Notes: generated by a model from the letters alone, not told the origin. 64,000 bases of DNA from Psychrosphaera haliotis (GCF_009728465.1 NZ_WOCD01000003.1:806001-870000), one strand, 5' to 3'. Numbered from the stretch's first letter, positions 47,620 through 60,260 are shown. Numbers and translations are program-made.

Positions 47620-47979
47620 TTATGTGGACTCTATAAAGTCGACCCAGTTGACTAGCAATTCGATAAAGTCAGCAATGCCGCACTGGCATTTCATTTCCCA
47701 GTCCATTAGGCTTGAATCTTCAGATTGAAAGTTCGTTGATTCAAAGCAACTATTATGTTGTATTAATACTTCGTCACCGTCTATGGTTAATGTCCACTCG
47801 GTAAAAGCAATTGATTCTGGTTTGCCTTCTATCTCTAAAATAAAAGACTCAATCGCTTTAGTCTCGCCTCTTTTAGGTGTGAAAATTTCGTTTAAGAAAC
47901 GGGCCACTGCAACGTGTTCACCAGAAATATGTAACTGGTGCTGCTTCTCATAAGTATCATAAACAAAATCAACGTCCAT
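47620..47979 (-). CDS. UPF0231 (YacL) family protein
   Basis: 119 acidic residues similar to E. coli YacL: DFVYDTYEKQHQLHISGEHVAV at the start and WEMKCQCGIADFIELLVNWVDFIE at the end. Cytosolic, function unknown. AGGAG precedes the ATG. Single gene upstream of the CsrB-like RNA. Confidence 0.8.
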   Translation of the reverse strand: MDVDFVYDTYEKQHQLHISGEHVAVARFLNEIFTPKRGETKAIESFILEIEGKPESIAFTEWTLTIDGDEVLIQHNSCFESTNFQSEDSSLMDWEMKCQCGIADFIELLVNWVDFIEST

Positions 47980-48056
47980 TTGGGCTCCTAATTAAGAATT
48001 ATAAGGGAATGACCTACTCCTGGAGTATAGCAACAAAGTGCACTTGTCCCGAGAGC

Positions 48057-48076
48057 TTGTGAGATATTTCTCACAA
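48057..48076. promoter_or_regulatory. UvrY/GacA-type upstream activating palindrome of csrB
   Basis: A perfect 8-bp palindrome, TTGTGAGA-TATT-TCTCACAA, lies about 185 bp before the likely start of the GGA-rich RNA. It resembles the TGTGAGA/TGTAAG boxes bound by UvrY/GacA upstream of csrB/rsm RNAs. Position and form support the assignment. Confidence 0.65.
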
Positions 48077-48240
48077 ACAGTGCAGACTTAGAGTAAAATT
48101 TTGCTCAAATCAGCAACACCAGAACCCTAAATCATTGTTTTAGAAAAATATTATCTTAAAATTGAATATTAAAAGAATTATCAGTAATTTTTTTCTCTAT
48201 TTGAATATTCTTAGATTTTAATTTCTAGTTAATATAGATA

Positions 48241-48569
48241 GCACTTAACGACGAGAGTGCAACAGGATTTGTCACACAGGGAATGGAAACGCTGGAAGCG
48301 ATAAGGGATTTAATTAGGAGTGCAGGAGCACCACTAATGGAAAGGAACAAGGAAGGCAGGATGCCAGGAAAAAAAGGATCGGATACGTAGGATGCGTTAC
48401 GGATAGAAAGGGGAAAGCAAGGAGCTTTAAGAAGGACTTTAAGGATTACATGGAGCAGGACGTCGACGGAGTTGACTGCAGGGAGCCTATAAGGAAGACG
48501 GACTGGATGGATTCAGTTTTTAGGATGCCGGAAAGTATATAAAAGAAGCAGCTTAGGCTGCTTTTTTTA
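48241..48569 (+). ncRNA. csrB: CsrB-like small RNA sequestering CsrA
   Basis: About 330 nt with no credible protein frame but 30 GGA triplets, many as AGGA, GGGA or GGAT and several in short hairpins such as GCAGGATGC. GGA in loops is the CsrA/RsmA binding site, and CsrB RNAs carry around twenty. A 5' stem GCACT/AGTGC opens the RNA after a TATAGA/TTAATA -10-like element; AGCAGC/GCTGCT (48547-48562) plus seven T ends it. Purine-rich makeup contrasts with both flanks. It should titrate CsrA and so affect biofilm, motility and carbon use. Ends are estimated. Confidence 0.85.
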
Positions 48570-48636
48570 TACCTGGAATTTACCAACTGCGTTACTTCTC
48601 TAGATTTTAATAGCCTAAAATTTACGTTCAATCGGG

Positions 48637-48664
48637 CAAAAAAAAACGCTCAACTGAGCGCTTT
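48637..48664 (-). terminator. Intrinsic terminator of secD-secF
   Basis: CGCTC/GAGCG stem with a 4-nt loop and ten A on the plus strand, giving a T tract on the minus strand, 30 bp after the secF stop. The flanking sequence could also work as a second stop for csrB. Confidence 0.75.
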
Positions 48665-48695
48665 TATTATTACTTCATATCTTACATATTAATGC

Positions 48696-49670
48696 TTAAG
48701 GCATTAACTGGTCTTGATCTTCACCTTCTTTTTCAATAACCGTCGGCATTAGGTCTTCTTTACTGATACCTAAGCTTAATGCTATTGAGCTTGCTACATA
48801 GATAGATGAATAAGTACCAATCACAACACCAAATAGTAATGCTGTCGCGAACCCTTTAATCAACTCGCCACCAACAACCAGTAGGGCAATCAATACTAGC
48901 GCCGTCGTAATTGAGGTAATCATAGTACGATTTAACGTTTGAGTTAACGATATGTTAATGATCTCTTCTGGAGAGCCTTCCCGCAGTTTTCTAAAGTTTT
49001 CTCTTATACGGTCCGACACAACAATGGTGTCATTAAGGGAATAACCTATAACCGCTAAAATGGCTGCCAATACCGTTAGGTCAAATTCAATTCCTAATAC
49101 ACTAAATAACCCTAATGTAATGAGAACATCATGCGCTAACGCTGAAACTGAACCTAAAGCGAATCTCCATTCAAAGCGAAGAGCAACGTAAATAAGAATA
49201 CAGATAAGCGCCGTTAGCATTGCTAAGCCACCTTGATCTCTTAATTCGTCACCAACACTTGGGCCAACAAACTCAATACGACGTTTAGTTGCCGTAGAAT
49301 CCATTTCTTGAAGCGCTTCCATAATTACATCGCCAATCATAGCGGATGTAATTTTCTCACCATTAGCTTCATCAACTGACTTCTTTTGAGGTGCTAAACG
49401 AATCAACACCTCTTTACTTGAGCCAAAGTTTTGAACCGTTGCATCACCAAAGCCAATTTCGTCCATTACTGAACGGATCTTTCTAAGATCAGCACTTTTC
49501 TCGAAAGAAACTTCAATTAAGCTACCGCCAGTAAAGTCTAAACCCCAGTTTAGCCCTTTTGTAGCAAATGAACCTAACGCTGCTATTACTAATAAAATTG
49601 ACAATATGCCTGAATAACGGCGAATTGACATGAAATTAATAACTTTTGAATCTAAATTTAATAATTGCAT
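48696..49670 (-). CDS. secF: Protein translocase subunit SecF
   Basis: 324 residues with six membrane spans. FTGGSLIEVSF (P1 region), RRIEFVGPSVGDELRDQGG and VIGYSLNDTIVVSDRIREN are the conserved SecF blocks. With SecD it uses the proton-motive force to pull exported proteins. 14 bp after secD. Confidence 0.96.
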   Translation of the reverse strand: MQLLNLDSKVINFMSIRRYSGILSILLVIAALGSFATKGLNWGLDFTGGSLIEVSFEKSADLRKIRSVMDEIGFGDATVQNFGSSKEVLIRLAPQKKSVDEANGEKITSAMIGDVIMEALQEMDSTATKRRIEFVGPSVGDELRDQGGLAMLTALICILIYVALRFEWRFALGSVSALAHDVLITLGLFSVLGIEFDLTVLAAILAVIGYSLNDTIVVSDRIRENFRKLREGSPEEIINISLTQTLNRTMITSITTALVLIALLVVGGELIKGFATALLFGVVIGTYSSIYVASSIALSLGISKEDLMPTVIEKEGEDQDQLMP

Positions 49671-49684
49671 TTTCTATTGCCCTA

Positions 49685-51544
49685 TCAGATAGATAACTTG
49701 TCTATTTTCTTGCCGCCCCACACTGCATTGACAATGGCACGAGTACCAACAATTGCAGTAAACATTGAAGTGGCAATACCAATTGCTAAGGTAATAGCAA
49801 AGCCTTTTACAGGACCAGTACCAATGGCAAACAAAATAACCGCCGCAATGAAGGTTGTAATGTTCGCATCCGCAATGGTTGAGAAAGCACTATCATAACC
49901 ATGGTGTATTGCTTGTTGAGGACTACGTTTATCTCGCAATTCTTCTCTTATACGTTCAAATATAAGAACGTTGGCATCTACCGCCATACCAACCGTAAGA
50001 ACGATACCAGCAATACCAGGCAAGGTAAGTGTTGCACCAGGTATCATAGACATAACACCAATGATTAATACTAGGTTTGCTGCTAATGCTGCGTTTGCAA
50101 CAAGGCCAAACTTTTTATAATAGAACAACATAAATACTAGAACTAAGCCAAAACCAAGTAGCACAGCTGTCATACCAGCATTAATATTTTCTTGGCCTAA
50201 GCTTGGGCCAACAGTACGCTCTTCAACAATCTGAATTGGCGCAATAAGTGCACCAGCACGAAGCATTAACGCTAAGTTATGAGCTTCTGCAGAGGTATCA
50301 ATACCTGTAATTGAGAAACGGCGTCCTAAACGACTTTGAATCGTCGCTATCTGGATAACATCTTCAATTTTCTTAAGTTTTGCTACACCATTTTCATCTT
50401 TTTGCTCTGTAGGCTTATATTCAATAAAGACAACCGCCATTGGATTGCCAACGTTGTCTTTAGTCATAGCAGACATCTTGTTGCCGCCTTTAGTATCTAA
50501 ATTAATAGTTACTTGAGGCATGCCGTATTCGTCAAAAGAGCTCTGAGCGTCAACGATATGATCACCAGTTAAACGAACGCGTTTCTCTAGTAATACCGGA
50601 CCTCGAGGAGCACTTTCGTATAGTTTAGCTTTTGGCGGCACTCGACCACGCATTGCAGCGCCAATGTCACCATCTTGATAAACCATTTTAAATTCTAGAG
50701 TTGCCGTAGCGCCTAAGATTTCTTTAGCTCGAGCAGTATCTTGAACACCCGGTAATTGAACGACTATACGATCTTGACCTTGACGTTGAACCAAAGGTTC
50801 AGCAACACCAAGTTCATTTACTCGGTTACGAATAATAGTAATGTTTTGATCAACAGCATACTGGCGTGTTTCTTTGATTTTTTGCTCGCTCATGCGGATC
50901 AGAACATCAAATTCATCTGTATTATAATCGTCAGATACTACTAGGTCTGGATAACGCTTCGCTAAGAATCGACGAGCTTCGTCTAAATCTTCTTCATTAC
51001 GCATTTCAACACGAACTGCATCAAGCTTGATTTCACGCTTAATGCCACGGTAACGTAACTTTTCTTCGCGTAAATCAGCTCTAAAGTCTTGCACCATTTG
51101 CGTGTATGACTTATTCATTGCTTCGTTCATATCAACTTCCATTAGGAAGTGAACGCCGCCACGTAGATCAAGGCCAAGTTTAAGTGGGCTAGCACCAAAG
51201 GCTTGTAACCATTCTGGCGTAGCCGGAGCTAAGTTCAGCGCAACAATATATTCATCACCTAAAGAGTCACCAATTGCTTCTTTAGCTTTTAATTGATCTT
51301 CTTCATTTGTAAGACGAACCAAAATACGGTCATCTGCTAATTCACTTTTTTTGTAAGGAATTTCAGCAGCGTCTAATTTTTTAAGTACATCATCAAGTAT
51401 AACTTCTGATACTTGAGCACCGCGTAGGCCAGAAACCTGGATAGCAGGATCTTCACCATATAAGTTAGGAGCAGAATACAAAGCGCCGATGAGTAAAATC
51501 ATCACCACCATTACGTATTTCCACATTGGATATTTGTTTAACAC
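49685..51544 (-). CDS. secD: Protein translocase subunit SecD
   Basis: 619 residues; six spans and a large periplasmic P1 domain ([39 protein letters not shown]). [19 protein letters not shown] is the D4 signature. I start at GTG 51544 because AAGGG lies seven bases upstream and the result ([10 protein letters not shown]) aligns with E. coli MLNRYPLWKY; the ATG at 51568 would add eight residues. Separated from yajC by a strong terminator. Confidence 0.95.
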   Translation of the reverse strand: MLNKYPMWKYVMVVMILLIGALYSAPNLYGEDPAIQVSGLRGAQVSEVILDDVLKKLDAAEIPYKKSELADDRILVRLTNEEDQLKAKEAIGDSLGDEYIVALNLAPATPEWLQAFGASPLKLGLDLRGGVHFLMEVDMNEAMNKSYTQMVQDFRADLREEKLRYRGIKREIKLDAVRVEMRNEEDLDEARRFLAKRYPDLVVSDDYNTDEFDVLIRMSEQKIKETRQYAVDQNITIIRNRVNELGVAEPLVQRQGQDRIVVQLPGVQDTARAKEILGATATLEFKMVYQDGDIGAAMRGRVPPKAKLYESAPRGPVLLEKRVRLTGDHIVDAQSSFDEYGMPQVTINLDTKGGNKMSAMTKDNVGNPMAVVFIEYKPTEQKDENGVAKLKKIEDVIQIATIQSRLGRRFSITGIDTSAEAHNLALMLRAGALIAPIQIVEERTVGPSLGQENINAGMTAVLLGFGLVLVFMLFYYKKFGLVANAALAANLVLIIGVMSMIPGATLTLPGIAGIVLTVGMAVDANVLIFERIREELRDKRSPQQAIHHGYDSAFSTIADANITTFIAAVILFAIGTGPVKGFAITLAIGIATSMFTAIVGTRAIVNAVWGGKKIDKLSI

Positions 51545-51572
51545 GAATGAACCCTTTTCGATTTTCAAATAT

Positions 51573-51600
51573 AAAAAAACCAGCCGATATCCGGCTGGTT
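51573..51600 (-). terminator. Strong terminator between yajC and secD
   Basis: ACCAGCCG/CGGCTGGT perfect 8-bp stem, 5-nt loop, then seven T on the minus strand. Lies between yajC and the secD start, so it should limit read-through into secDF. Confidence 0.8.
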
Positions 51601-51610
51601 GTTCAGTTTA

Positions 51611-51946
51611 TTACACTGACTTGATAGTGCCTTTTGGCAATACAGTGTTAATAGACGCTTTTTGAACCATCACTTCTGTACCTTCTGCAAGCTCTACTTT
51701 TACGAAGTCTTTGTCGTCAGATACTTTAGTGATTTTACCGATTAGGCCACCGGCTGTTAACACTTCATCACCTTTGCTCAAAGAGCTTACAAGGTTCTTG
51801 TGCTCTTTTACACGTTTTGCCTGTGGACGGTAAATCATGAAATAGAAAATTAGCGCAAAAATCACTAACATAATGATCATGTCTGGACCAGCAGCGGCGC
51901 CTGGAGCACCTGCAGCAGCGTGGGCGTTAGAAATAAATAAACTCAT
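51611..51946 (-). CDS. yajC: Preprotein translocase subunit YajC
   Basis: 111 residues with one span (PDMIIMLVIFALIFYFMIYRPQ) and the conserved RPQAKRVKEHKNLVSSLSKGDEV, GGLIGKITKVSDD blocks. Binds SecDF. Downstream of tgt in the usual order. Confidence 0.96.
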   Translation of the reverse strand: MSLFISNAHAAAGAPGAAAGPDMIIMLVIFALIFYFMIYRPQAKRVKEHKNLVSSLSKGDEVLTAGGLIGKITKVSDDKDFVKVELAEGTEVMVQKASINTVLPKGTIKSV

Positions 51947-52049
51947 TGGAATCCCCTAAAATAGTTTCTTATATTTTTTAAATTATGATGATTGATATAA
52001 GGACTGGTTATTGCACTTACAATAGCCAGCCTTAGTTATTTTTATTTTG

Positions 52050-53204
<1,155 letters not shown>

Positions 53205-53306
53205 TTAAATTCTGCTTTAAGTCACTAGTTACCTAGCTTAAATTTGCCGCCATTATATCGAATGCCGGTGCGAAAATCGCCTATTTTGATAGGCAATTCA
53301 CTACTT

Positions 53307-54368
53307 TTACTTTGTATTATTTTGCTTAGTTAAAAACATCGCGTCGCCATAACTAAAAAAGCGATACTCATTGGCCACCGCTTCGTTGTAACCGTTTAAG
53401 ATATTAGCCTTACCAGCAAACGCTGACACTAACATAATCAAGGTGGATTCTGGCAAATGGAAGTTCGTTACCATGGCATCAATTACTTGAAACTCATAAC
53501 CTGGGTAAATAAAAATATCTGTCTCGCCAGTAAACGGTTTTAAGTCCGAAATCTTGCCGTCTTCCATACCACTTTTCCAAGCAGCTGACTCTAACGAACG
53601 AACCGATGTAGTACCAACAGCAATGACACGTTTACCGTTACTTTTTGTTTCTTGAATAGCCTTTACAACTAATTCAGGAACATCTGCATACTCTGAATGC
53701 ATTTTATGGTCGGTCACACTATCAACGCGAATAGACTGGAAAGTACCAGCCCCAACGTGAAGCGTTACAAATGCCGTATTAACGCCTTTGGCTCTTATTT
53801 TTTCTAGTAGGGCATCGGTGAAATGCAATCCCGCCGTTGGCGCAGCAACTGCTCCAGGCTTATCGTTGTAAACCGTTTGGTAACGTTCTTTATCGTCTTC
53901 AGTATCAGGCCTGTCAATGTAAGGCGGTAGTGGCATATGACCATCTGATTCTAAAATCTCTAAAACTTTACTGTCATCACCAAAGTGAAGCTCAAACAAG
54001 TCATTGTGACGGGCGACCATAGTTGCAGATGAACCACCTTCAAAGTCGATAACATTGCCAGGTTTAGGCGCTTTATTTGCTCTAACGTGTGCTAAAACGC
54101 TGTGTTCGTCCAACATTCTTTCCACTAAGATTTCAACTTTACCGCCCGTTGACTTCTGACCAAACATTCGGGCAGGAATGACACGCGTATCGTTAAAAAT
54201 CAATAGATCACCAGGTTCTACTAATTCAACAATATCAGCAAAGTTACGGTGATTGATATCACCACTATTACCATCAAGTTGCATCAAACGACTCGCTGTA
54301 CGCTCAGCTTTAGGCGCCTTAGCAATTAACTGCTCTGGTAATTCAAAATGAAAATCAGCGACTTGCAC
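53307..54368 (-). CDS. queA: S-adenosylmethionine:tRNA ribosyltransferase-isomerase
   Basis: 353 residues. [24 protein letters not shown] at the start, [20 protein letters not shown]-like [10 protein letters not shown] and [17 protein letters not shown] are QueA hallmarks. It adds the cyclopentene ring in queuosine synthesis. The GTG start at 54368 (MQVADFHF, cf. E. coli MRVTDFSF) has GAGG six bases upstream; longer frames to 54434 seem unlikely. Confidence 0.95.
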   Translation of the reverse strand: MQVADFHFELPEQLIAKAPKAERTASRLMQLDGNSGDINHRNFADIVELVEPGDLLIFNDTRVIPARMFGQKSTGGKVEILVERMLDEHSVLAHVRANKAPKPGNVIDFEGGSSATMVARHNDLFELHFGDDSKVLEILESDGHMPLPPYIDRPDTEDDKERYQTVYNDKPGAVAAPTAGLHFTDALLEKIRAKGVNTAFVTLHVGAGTFQSIRVDSVTDHKMHSEYADVPELVVKAIQETKSNGKRVIAVGTTSVRSLESAAWKSGMEDGKISDLKPFTGETDIFIYPGYEFQVIDAMVTNFHLPESTLIMLVSAFAGKANILNGYNEAVANEYRFFSYGDAMFLTKQNNTK

Positions 54369-54508
54369 TTTAGACCTCAACATCATAAAAAATTTGGTGG
54401 GTATTGTACCAGTGTTTTTGACCTTACCCCACAAAAACAGACTGTTTACAAAGAGATCACTTGTTAAATTGAGTTTTAGTTTATACAGTTAGGTGAGTTT
54501 ATTTTTAT

Positions 54509-57007
54509 ATGGTTGATTCGATGTCCAAGCTGTTGCCGTTATTACTTATTTCACCAAACTTCCATACTAAAAGATTACTGATGCAAAAAATTAGTAACCT
54601 GCAACTTTTCGATATTGATGTAGTCCCTGATAGTGAAACGGCAATTGAGCATTTAAAGCAAACCAAGTATCAGTTTATTATCTCCGAAATTTCAATTGGT
54701 AAGGTAGATGGTTGGAGCCTTTCGAGTTTAATTCGCTCTGACATTTATCAATGTGATAAACAAATACCTATTGTATTAATAACCGATACACACTGCGAGC
54801 GAATCGCCGAGGCCACGGCTAAATCCTTTGGCATTAACGCTGTAGTAACCACGGAAGAAATTGCTAGATTAAATGAGATTTTAGCAGATGCTTTTTCTAG
54901 CCAAATCCCAGTAAACACAAGACTGACCACCCTTTCCGTTATTAGTGACCCAGCTCTTAGTGACCAGTTAAACAACCTTTTTTCTAGCAAGTTTGTTACC
55001 GTTGAAGCAGAGAGTGCAAAGCAAGGTCTGGCGATTATTAGACAGCAAAATGTTGATCTTGTAGTTATTGATAGTGATCTTGAAAACGACGCGACACTTG
55101 CACTGTTAAATACCATCAGGCAAGAAAAGCCAGAATTATCAGTGGTTGTCATTGTTCCTAAAAACGATACAAGCCGTGCGGAGTTTTATATGATCCACGG
55201 CGCAAGTGACTTTATTTACAACCCGATTAACGTATCCAGAATTATTAATGTTTGTGAACGAGCTGCACAACGAAATGACTTTATTATTAGTAACAAGCAG
55301 TTTGCAGAAAAAGTAACGTTACTTGAGTTGAGCAAACAAAAGTTTCAAAACTTGTCTGATGCACATACTAAACTGCTTGAAAATCTGAGCTCCGTTGTAT
55401 TAGAACTAGATACAACCGGTAGAATTAAATTTGTTAATAAGGCTTGGGAGGCACTAACTGGATATAGTATTGAAGATTCACTTAACCTTCCTCTTGTTGA
55501 GTTTATTGAGTTTGACGAACTAGGATCACAGCGTTTTAATCACCAATTGAATGGCATTTTAATGCAGTCTGTCACAAGTACGACCGCTGAGCTAAAAATT
55601 AAAACAGTGAAAAACAATTCAGTTTGGGTAGAAATCCGTTTACATCAACTTTACATGGATGGTTTTGTACAAGGCATTACGGCTACCTTAGATAATATTG
55701 ATGACCGAAAACAAGCAGAGGAAAAGTTACAACACCTTGCATTGCACGATACGTTAACTGGCCTTTATAACCGCTACTATTTTGACAATGAATTGAGTCG
55801 ACTAACTCTGTTAGCTTCACGCGGTAAAGAAACCCACAGTTTGTTATACATCGATTTAGATCACTTTAAGGTTATCAATGATACTGAAGGTCATCAAATG
55901 GGTGATTTAGTATTAAAAGAAGTAGCCCAAATCCTAACATTAAGACTGCGACAGTCCGACATCTTGTGTCGTGTTGGTGGTGACGAATTCATAATACTTT
56001 TAGCTGAAACAAAACTACAGAATGCTATTAATATTGGCGAAAGTATCTGCCAACAAATAGCCGCTGCTCATTTTCAGTTTGGGAATACAACTTATAAAAT
56101 TAGCGCATCAATAGGCGTGTCTGAAATTGACGGTGTATCGACACCTGCGGAATACCTAAGGCAAGCCGACATTGCACTTTACGTTGCCAAAAAGAAAGGT
56201 AGAAATAGGACTCATAGCTATGAAACTGATGATGTGGATTCTACAAAGCAACTAGACAATATGAAATGGGTGCAAAAGCTTCAGCAAGCCGTCATTGATG
56301 ATCAACTTGTGATGCACTTTCAGCCTGTTTGGGACTACAAAAATGACTGCGTGGGTTACTTTGAAGCGCTCGTTCGTCTTCAAATTAACGAATCTATTAC
56401 CTACCCTAACGAGTTTATTCCTGCCTTGGAACGTGCAGAGGATGTTAGTTTCTTAGATCATCAGGTGATTAACAAAACGATCAAACTTATTAAAGAAAAC
56501 CCAGGTTTACACAAAGTAGCAATAAATCTATCTGGTCAAGCGTTCTCAGATGAAAGGCTGTTGCCCTTGATCAAGGAAAAGCTATCCTTTTATCAGGTAT
56601 CAGGAGAGCGCATTATATTTGAACTGACCGAGTCTGCTAGTTTAACGAATGTCAGTGGCACCAGAAGAATGATTGAACAGCTGAGCTTAATAGGATGTCA
56701 ATTTTCGATTGATGACTTTGGTACTGGCTTTAGTACTTTTTCTTACCTTAAAGAGTTACCCGCGCACTCCGTAAAAATTGACGGCAGTTTTGTAAAAGAT
56801 ATGATTTCTAGTGATATAGATCGAACATTAGTTACTGCTATTGCTAATGTTGCTAAGGTTTTGAAAAAGCACAGTGTTGCTGAGTTTGTTGAAACAAAAG
56901 AGATATTTAACCACCTTGATGATATCGGCGTGACTTACGCACAGGGCTATTATATTAGCAAGCCGTTGCCACTTTCTGATGCCCTTAAATTTAAGTTCAC
57001 TCCTTAA
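54509..57007 (+). CDS. REC-REC-PAS-GGDEF-EAL cyclic-di-GMP protein
   Basis: 832 residues: two receiver-like domains (about 8-125 and 145-255), a short coiled coil, a PAS domain (about 290-400), GGDEF with intact motif at 490-494, and EAL with EALVR at 619 followed by NLSGQAF, ELTES, IDDFGTGFS, VKIDGSFV, EFVET and QGYYISKP. Both output domains keep their catalytic residues, so it may make or destroy c-di-GMP. In the first REC the Asp position reads ISEISIGKVDGW, suggesting a degenerate phosphoacceptor. Single gene. Confidence 0.9.
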   Translation: MVDSMSKLLPLLLISPNFHTKRLLMQKISNLQLFDIDVVPDSETAIEHLKQTKYQFIISEISIGKVDGWSLSSLIRSDIYQCDKQIPIVLITDTHCERIAEATAKSFGINAVVTTEEIARLNEILADAFSSQIPVNTRLTTLSVISDPALSDQLNNLFSSKFVTVEAESAKQGLAIIRQQNVDLVVIDSDLENDATLALLNTIRQEKPELSVVVIVPKNDTSRAEFYMIHGASDFIYNPINVSRIINVCERAAQRNDFIISNKQFAEKVTLLELSKQKFQNLSDAHTKLLENLSSVVLELDTTGRIKFVNKAWEALTGYSIEDSLNLPLVEFIEFDELGSQRFNHQLNGILMQSVTSTTAELKIKTVKNNSVWVEIRLHQLYMDGFVQGITATLDNIDDRKQAEEKLQHLALHDTLTGLYNRYYFDNELSRLTLLASRGKETHSLLYIDLDHFKVINDTEGHQMGDLVLKEVAQILTLRLRQSDILCRVGGDEFIILLAETKLQNAINIGESICQQIAAAHFQFGNTTYKISASIGVSEIDGVSTPAEYLRQADIALYVAKKKGRNRTHSYETDDVDSTKQLDNMKWVQKLQQAVIDDQLVMHFQPVWDYKNDCVGYFEALVRLQINESITYPNEFIPALERAEDVSFLDHQVINKTIKLIKENPGLHKVAINLSGQAFSDERLLPLIKEKLSFYQVSGERIIFELTESASLTNVSGTRRMIEQLSLIGCQFSIDDFGTGFSTFSYLKELPAHSVKIDGSFVKDMISSDIDRTLVTAIANVAKVLKKHSVAEFVETKEIFNHLDDIGVTYAQGYYISKPLPLSDALKFKFTP

Positions 57008-57079
57008 AAACGCAAGAATAAGTAACGTAAGTAGACAAACCTTTTGATAACTTAACTTTTGTCTGGGTTTTCAGGCATA

Positions 57080-57112
57080 AAAAAAGCTGCTCAAGCAGCT
57101 TTTTTTTATTTT
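57080..57112. terminator. Bidirectional intrinsic terminator
   Basis: AAGCTGCT/AGCAGCTT stem with A/T runs on both sides between the convergent GGDEF-EAL and DUF3718 genes. Confidence 0.85.
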
Positions 57113-57125
57113 TAGAGATTAACGA

Positions 57126-57497
57126 TTAACGTTTTGCAATTGCTTTCGCAATATCTGAATCACCAAAACCATTAGCAGCAGCCCAGTCTAAATCGCCTGA
57201 ACTTGCAAAGTGAGAAGCTGGCATACGCTTAACCATAAATACGCCTACCGCTTTTGCATTTTTTTGCATTGCATAACGAACTAAAGGTTCACCACCACAA
57301 GTAACACCATCATAAATATTTCTTAATTTAACACCAGCGTTCTTCAGCTTTTTGCGAAAACGACCTTTATTGTCGCTCGCTACGTTGTCACAAACACCCG
57401 CTAAGAAAGACGCTACGTCGTTTGCTTTAGCCGGTGCACTTACCGACATTACGCTCAACAATACGACAGTTGATAAAAAAGCTACAATTGACTTCAT
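57126..57497 (-). CDS. DUF3718-type exported protein
   Basis: 123 residues with a signal peptide (cleavage near AKANDV). The DUF3718 pattern is seen: CDNVASDNKGRFRKKLKNAGVKLRNIYDGVTCGG with two Cys that may form a disulfide. Periplasmic, function unknown. AGAGAATC ribosome site. Confidence 0.75.
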   Translation of the reverse strand: MKSIVAFLSTVVLLSVMSVSAPAKANDVASFLAGVCDNVASDNKGRFRKKLKNAGVKLRNIYDGVTCGGEPLVRYAMQKNAKAVGVFMVKRMPASHFASSGDLDWAAANGFGDSDIAKAIAKR

Positions 57498-57577
57498 TTT
57501 GATTCTCTTTTTTTAAATTTTCTGAACACTACCACAGAATTTTAGTATATCAAGTCCAACCATTGCTGAAAAGTTTA

Positions 57578-58072
57578 TCATTCAAACTTCTGCAATGTTA
57601 CGAACTCATAATTGTATTGGTTTTTTTCGTCTGACAAGTGGCTTTCTTGTTCAACTTTTTTCCAGTTTCCAACTTCAGACCAGTCAGGAAACACAGTATC
57701 GCCTTTAACGTCCAAATCTATAAACGTAAGATATAGAGTGTCAGCCTTCGGCAGGAACTGTTTATATATGTTACCACCACCTATAACCATTACCTCTTCA
57801 ACACCTGCCACTAAAGCTAATGCAGAGTCGGTACTATTAACCGAAGTAACGCCGTCAAAGTGCCAATTATCATCTCGCGTCACTACAATATTTTGCCTAC
57901 CTGGCAGCGGCCTACCAATTGACTCAAAAGTTTTTCGCCCCATGATAACTGGTTTGCCTAACGTTACCTTTTTAAAGTGTTTAAGATCTGCTGGCATATG
58001 CCAAGGCATGTCATTGTCTTTACCAATAATACGATTTTTGGCCATTGCTGCTATAAGTGATATTTTTGTCAT
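57578..58072 (-). CDS. folA: Dihydrofolate reductase
   Basis: 164 residues. ISLIAAMAKNRIIGKDNDMPWHMPADLKHFKKVT, GRKTFESIGRPLPGRQNIVVTR and VMVIGGGNIYKQFLP are the folate and NADPH sites; Asp replaces nothing unusual at the acid position. Makes tetrahydrofolate. Downstream of obgE. Confidence 0.97.
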   Translation of the reverse strand: MTKISLIAAMAKNRIIGKDNDMPWHMPADLKHFKKVTLGKPVIMGRKTFESIGRPLPGRQNIVVTRDDNWHFDGVTSVNSTDSALALVAGVEEVMVIGGGNIYKQFLPKADTLYLTFIDLDVKGDTVFPDWSEVGNWKKVEQESHLSDEKNQYNYEFVTLQKFE

Positions 58073-58084
58073 AAGTCCGCTGTA

Positions 58085-58111
58085 TAAAAAAGCCTTCCGA
58101 ATAGGAAGGCT
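58085..58111 (-). terminator. Intrinsic terminator of obgE
   Basis: AGCCTTCC/GGAAGGCT perfect stem with a 5-nt loop and a T tract on the minus strand, 33 bp after the obgE stop and just before folA. Confidence 0.8.
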
Positions 58112-58143
58112 ATAATAGATAATTCTAGACTAGTTATAAACTA

Positions 58144-59299
<1,156 letters not shown>

Positions 59300-59382
59300 C
59301 TAACTCTTTGATTAAATCACTTGTAACTATAAGACTGAAGCGCTAAGTCTGCCAGTCTGCTACTACTATGTTTTTAACAAAC

Positions 59383-59408
59383 AAAAAACCCCGCAATAGC
59401 GGGGTTTC
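59383..59408 (-). terminator. Intrinsic terminator of rplU-rpmA
   Basis: CCCCGC/GCGGGG stem with AATA loop and A/T flanks, 20 bp after the rpmA stop. obgE therefore probably has its own promoter as well. Confidence 0.85.
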
Positions 59409-59430
59409 AAATTTGTAACTACCGTCAGCC

Positions 59431-59688
59431 TTATTCAGCTACGATGCTTACGTATTTACGGTTAAGAGGACCTTTAACGTCGAATTTTACTTTACCGTCT
59501 GAAGTAGCGAACAACGTGTGATCACGACCCATACTAACGTTTGTGCCAGCGTGGAATTTAGTACCACGTTGACGAACGATAATGTTACCAGACAATACTG
59601 ATTCGCCACCAAAACGCTTAACACCTAAACGTTTGCTTTCTGAATCACGACCGTTACGAGTACTACCACCAGCCTTTTTATGTGCCAT
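59431..59688 (-). CDS. rpmA: 50S ribosomal protein L27
   Basis: 85 residues: [22 protein letters not shown] and [18 protein letters not shown] are the L27 signature; the N-terminal tail reaches the peptidyl-transferase centre. 18 bp after rplU. Confidence 0.98.
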   Translation of the reverse strand: MAHKKAGGSTRNGRDSESKRLGVKRFGGESVLSGNIIVRQRGTKFHAGTNVSMGRDHTLFATSDGKVKFDVKGPLNRKYVSIVAE

Positions 59689-59706
59689 TTTTAAGTACCT
59701 TCTTAA

Positions 59707-60018
59707 TTAAGCGTTAATGCCTGTAATCTTCACTTCAGTGAACCATTGACGATGGCCCGCTTGTTTACGTGAATGCTTACGACGTTTAAATTTAACGATT
59801 TTAATCTTCTCACCACGACCGTGAGAAACAACTTCAGCTGAAACCTTTCCACCAGCAACTATTGGACTACCGACTTTAACATCGTCACCGTTAGCAACTA
59901 ATAACACCTGATCAAACTCAACTGTAGAACCAGTTTCTACGTCAAGTTTTTCTAGACGAATGGTTTGGCCTTCAGCAACACGGTGTTGTTTACCACCACT
60001 TTGGAATACCGCGTACAT
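59707..60018 (-). CDS. rplU: 50S ribosomal protein L21
   Basis: 103 residues, same as E. coli. [13 protein letters not shown] start and [26 protein letters not shown] end. The ATG at 60018 has GGAG five bases upstream; the longer frame to 60048 is not supported. Confidence 0.98.
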   Translation of the reverse strand: MYAVFQSGGKQHRVAEGQTIRLEKLDVETGSTVEFDQVLLVANGDDVKVGSPIVAGGKVSAEVVSHGRGEKIKIVKFKRRKHSRKQAGHRQWFTEVKITGINA

Positions 60019-60260
60019 ATTACTCCGTCTCCTGTGCGCTTTTCGCACAAATTAATTCTGTAAAACAGGGCGCGAATTCTAAATGACTACGGCCATCAGC
60101 GCAAGTGTAATTTGCCTTTAATTTAATAAAAGTTTGTATTTTGCGAATTTGCCCACTTATATCCTTCAATTATTGGACTTAATCGATAATTTTTTGGGTA
60201 TTTTTTGTTTGTCAGGTAAACTGCGGTCTCAAAATCATAAGCAACCAAAAACTGCGGTAC

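Noticed and set aside
48446-48631. 61-codon minus-strand frame
   Set aside because: Antisense to the CsrB-like RNA and across two hairpins; no ribosome site.
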